In this document: positions 21,089-23,274 of the stretch, piece by piece | Position numbering within the stretch: the stretch's first letter is position 1 | How the letters are laid out: each line of letters starts with the position of its first letter | Source of the DNA: Alphaproteobacteria bacterium | Lineage (GTDB): Bacteria; Pseudomonadota; Alphaproteobacteria; Micropepsales; Micropepsaceae | Direction: 5' to 3' | Assembly: GCA_028869355.1 (NCBI GenBank) | Contig: JAGWSK010000018.1 | Span: 1 to 23,274 of the forward strand | Length of the DNA stretch: 23,274 bases | Translations under genes and position numbers: made by a program | The notes under the pieces: model-generated | Database searches by the model: none | Told to the model about the DNA's origin: nothing | What the model saw: only the letters and a program-made list of their open reading frames with translations

Positions 21089-22423
21089 TCAGTGTGCCGC
21101 CGCCACCGGGGAGGTTTTCGCCGGTGCTGCGGGCGTTCCGACCATCACCACCACCAGACGCGATGGATCGAAATATTTTTTCGCCGCATCGTTCACTTTG
21201 GCCAGGGTGACCGCGTCGATCAGCGCATTGCGCTTGGCGACATAATCGGCGGAGAGACCCGAACGCTGGTATTGCCCGAGCGTGCGGGCAATTTTTGCAT
21301 TCGAGTCGAGCGTCAACGGATATGAACCCGTCAAATAGGTTTTGGCGTCCGAAAGCTCCTTTGCAGTCGCCCCGCTTTGCGCGAATCGTGCCATTTCGCT
21401 TTCTGTCACTTTCAGCGCCGTATCGATTTTGGTTTTGTCGCTTTGCACTTCGCCGACAATGACGGCGGCACTGCGAAAATCATCGAGATGTGTCTCGATG
21501 CCATAGGTCAGACCGCGCCGGTCGCGAACCTGATCCATCAGACGGGCGGAAAACGTGCCGCCGCCGAGAATCTCATTGGCGACATAGGCCGCGATGTAGT
21601 CGGGATCGCTTCGCATTGGCCCTGCCATTCCGAACACCGCGACCGGCGCCGCCTCGTTGCGCGGGATGCTGCGCAAGCCTGGTTTGCCGGTGTCCACGGG
21701 TTTGGGCGGTGCGGGTAAGTTGCGATCGGGGAGCGCGAGAAACAGCTGCTGCAGGTCGCGTTTCAACGCGGCCTCGCCGATGTCGCCCGCCACCGCAACC
21801 TTGATTGCGCCGCGCGCAAAGTGCGATGCCGCGAAATCACTGAGATCGGATGGCGTGATCGCACTGAGCCCGGATGCCGATCCGTCGGGTGCATGGGCGT
21901 AAGCGTGCGCGCCAAAATAATCGGCGTACCAGGCTTTCACGGCCGCGCGTGCCGGGTTCTGGTCTTCCTGTTTCAATCGCGCGAGCGCAGCGGCGCGCAC
22001 GCGTTCGACGGCCGCAGGATCAAAGCGGGGATGAGTGAGCGCAAGGGCGGTGAGCCGCACCGCTTCGCCGGCATTTTCGCTTAAGGTGGTCAAAGTAATG
22101 ACGAGATAATCGCGATCGGCACGGGCCTGGAGCCGGATGGCGCGCGATTCGAGCGCTTCCTTGAAGGCATCTGAGCCCAAATCGCCTGCTCCTTCGTCGA
22201 GGAGCGATGCAGCCATATTCGCCAGACCCTGACGGCCGGGCGGATCGTAAGCCGAGCCCGCCGGTAGCGAGATCTCGAACGCGATCATGGGCAGCGCATG
22301 TTCTTCGGCAAGCCAGGTTTCGACGCCGGTTGGACCGGCCACGGATTTGACCGTGACCGCGCCGGCGGGGAACGAAACAATGGTTGCGGCCGTCACTGCA
22401 GCGGCAAGAAAAAACGGTTTCAA
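21089..22423 (-). CDS. M16-family peptidase-like protein lacking the HxxEH zinc motif
   Basis: The 444-residue protein is predicted periplasmic, with a signal peptide of about 22 residues (FLAAAVTAATIVSFPAGA). It has the two-lobe M16 pitrilysin fold. The first lobe should carry HxxEH, but the corresponding stretch reads LANMAASLLDEGAG, so zinc cannot be bound in the usual way. The second lobe keeps the substrate-binding R/Y motif in RDRRGLTYGIETHL and the EILGGGTFSARLMDQ stretch. This is the signature of the non-catalytic partner in two-subunit M16 peptidases, normally encoded right after an HxxEH partner. No such partner is present within the window. The start is TTG 22423, supported by a strong CGGAGG site six bases upstream. 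It lies between the HWE kinase gene (47-base gap) and mutL. Confidence 0.88.
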   Translation of the reverse strand: MKPFFLAAAVTAATIVSFPAGAVTVKSVAGPTGVETWLAEEHALPMIAFEISLPAGSAYDPPGRQGLANMAASLLDEGAGDLGSDAFKEALESRAIRLQARADRDYLVITLTTLSENAGEAVRLTALALTHPRFDPAAVERVRAAALARLKQEDQNPARAAVKAWYADYFGAHAYAHAPDGSASGLSAITPSDLSDFAASHFARGAIKVAVAGDIGEAALKRDLQQLFLALPDRNLPAPPKPVDTGKPGLRSIPRNEAAPVAVFGMAGPMRSDPDYIAAYVANEILGGGTFSARLMDQVRDRRGLTYGIETHLDDFRSAAVIVGEVQSDKTKIDTALKVTESEMARFAQSGATAKELSDAKTYLTGSYPLTLDSNAKIARTLGQYQRSGLSADYVAKRNALIDAVTLAKVNDAAKKYFDPSRLVVVMVGTPAAPAKTSPVAAAH

Positions 22424-22470
22424 CGCGGGCCTCCGGGCTGTGCCCAGTGTATCGCGTTAAGCAGTTCGAT

Positions 22471-23274
22471 TCACCTGGCGACTGCTCGTGAACGCGCAAC
22501 CGGCTGGTTCGTGGCATGATTTTGAATCCGCGACACGAGAGCATAGCGCAGAGCCTCGCGATCCACAGGCTTCTGCAATACGGTCACTCCGGCAAAGCGC
22601 TTGTCGATGCCGTCCGCGCCATAACCGGTGACGAAGACAAACGGGACATTCCGGCGCTGGAGGAATTCGGCCAGCGGGTAAATCTCCACCCCTGCGATGT
22701 TGACATCGAGCACCGCGGCTGCGAGCGGCGCGGTTTTGGCCGTCTCCATTGCGTCTTCGGTTTTGGTGAAAGGTCCGATGACGCGATAACCCAGTTCGGA
22801 GAGAAAATCAGCAATCATCAGGCCCACCAGCGCCTCATCCTCGACCAGCATCACATCGGCGCCGGAACCCGGTTTGGCCTGCTCGGGCCTATTCTGCGGC
22901 GGCCTTACTCCGGTTGCACGGCCATTTTCGGACAGGAAGGAGAATGAGCAAAGCAACCCTTCCGGCCGCCATTCGTGCTCGAGATTCCCCTTCAACTGCC
23001 GCTCGATGGTGGCTTTCATGATCTGGCTGCCAAAGCCGTTCCGCTCGGGTGCGTGAACCGGCGGTCCATCGCTTTCGTCCCAGTTCACCGTGAGCATCTT
23101 CTGGTCGAGTTGCCAGCCGACCGCGACGCGCCCTGTGGGTACCGAAAGCGCGCCGTATTTGGCTGCATTGGTTGCGAGCTCATGAACCACGAGAGCCAGC
23201 GATTGGGCAATGGCCGGATTGAGCGATACGGCGGGTCCCGCGATTGTCACCCGATCGCTCTTCTCGCCGCAGAA
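22471..23274 (-). CDS. HWE-family histidine kinase with C-terminal receiver (5' end outside window)
   Basis: The reading frame is open to the window edge, and the codons before the GTG at 23250 continue the family pattern (GEKSDRVTIAGPAVSLNP), so the gene is cut at its 5' end; 267 residues are visible. The ATPase part shows the HWE-type N-box VHELATNAAKYGALS, the GRVAVGW strand and the GFGSQIMKATIERQL box. A linker of about 35 residues leads to a receiver with VMLVEDEALVG, acceptor Asp in AAVLDVNIAG, Thr in FVTGYGADG, and Lys in LQKPVDREAL. The phospho-accepting His box and any sensor domain lie outside the window. HWE kinases often feed the alphaproteobacterial general stress response, but nothing here shows the target. 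The gene ends 47 bases before the M16 gene. Confidence 0.9.
   Translation of the reverse strand, partial: FCGEKSDRVTIAGPAVSLNPAIAQSLALVVHELATNAAKYGALSVPTGRVAVGWQLDQKMLTVNWDESDGPPVHAPERNGFGSQIMKATIERQLKGNLEHEWRPEGLLCSFSFLSENGRATGVRPPQNRPEQAKPGSGADVMLVEDEALVGLMIADFLSELGYRVIGPFTKTEDAMETAKTAPLAAAVLDVNIAGVEIYPLAEFLQRRNVPFVFVTGYGADGIDKRFAGVTVLQKPVDREALRYALVSRIQNHATNQPVARSRAVAR

Noticed and set aside
1..23274. CRISPR arrays, insertion sequences, transposases, prophage genes or toxin-antitoxin pairs
   Set aside because: No regularly spaced repeats, transposase motifs or phage genes were seen on either strand.

Overview
The window comes from a GC-rich alphaproteobacterium, probably Hyphomicrobiales (Rhizobiales) or a close relative such as the Rhizomicrobium/Micropepsaceae group. 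The evidence is the order murA - DUF2948 - hisD - UPF0262, a typical alphaproteobacterial tRNA-Thr(GGT), PleC/DivK-style histidine kinases and receivers, an HWE-family kinase, an endonuclease-type MutL, and extragenic palindromes of rhizobial style. The order-level assignment is an inference from memory of such genomes, not from a search.

Layout. (1) 1-3520, minus strand: a housekeeping operon of a small basic protein, murA, a DUF2948 protein, hisD and the start of a UPF0262 gene that leaves the window. (2) 3608-3732: tRNA-Thr(GGT) with a short duplication and a hairpin behind it. (3) 3869-5146, minus: a FadL/OmpP1-type outer-membrane channel. (4) 5352-10262, plus: a compact four-gene signalling operon. 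It holds a six-TM histidine kinase, a soluble kinase with a degenerate receiver, a second six-TM kinase fused to a receiver, and a DivK-like single receiver. (5) 10269-12027, minus: an alpha-oxoamine-synthase family PLP enzyme followed one base later by another single-domain receiver. (6) 12266-15334, minus: a large two-domain GT51/transpeptidase protein. (7) 15753-15917, plus: a DUF3096 mini membrane protein. (8) 15963-18068, minus: a ScsB/DsbD-type thiol reductase. (9) 18152-18724, plus: rsmD. (10) 18731-22423, minus: mutL and an M16-family protein lacking the zinc motif, separated by a 336-base palindrome-rich gap. (11) 22471 to the end, minus: an HWE kinase-receiver protein, cut by the window edge.

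The most interesting part is 3869-12174. Two kinases share a six-TM input domain that I cannot assign to a named sensor family. They are encoded with a pseudo-receiver kinase and a DivK-like receiver, next to an acyl-CoA/amino-acid condensing-type enzyme that is itself coupled to a receiver, and beside a FadL channel. This parts list resembles alpha-hydroxyketone signalling (CqsA/CqsS, LqsA/LqsS/LqsR), but the kinases do not look orthologous. I propose it as a candidate lipid-derived signalling locus, and the assignment is speculative. No receiver in the locus carries a DNA-binding or enzymatic output domain and no HPt domain is visible, so output would have to pass through proteins elsewhere.

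The remainder is largely ordinary core metabolism, wall and repair genes. The second area of interest is the non-coding architecture: perfect palindromes upstream of the PLP-enzyme and GT51 genes, a palindrome inside the mutL N-terminal extension, and a dense cluster of hairpins between mutL and the M16 gene.
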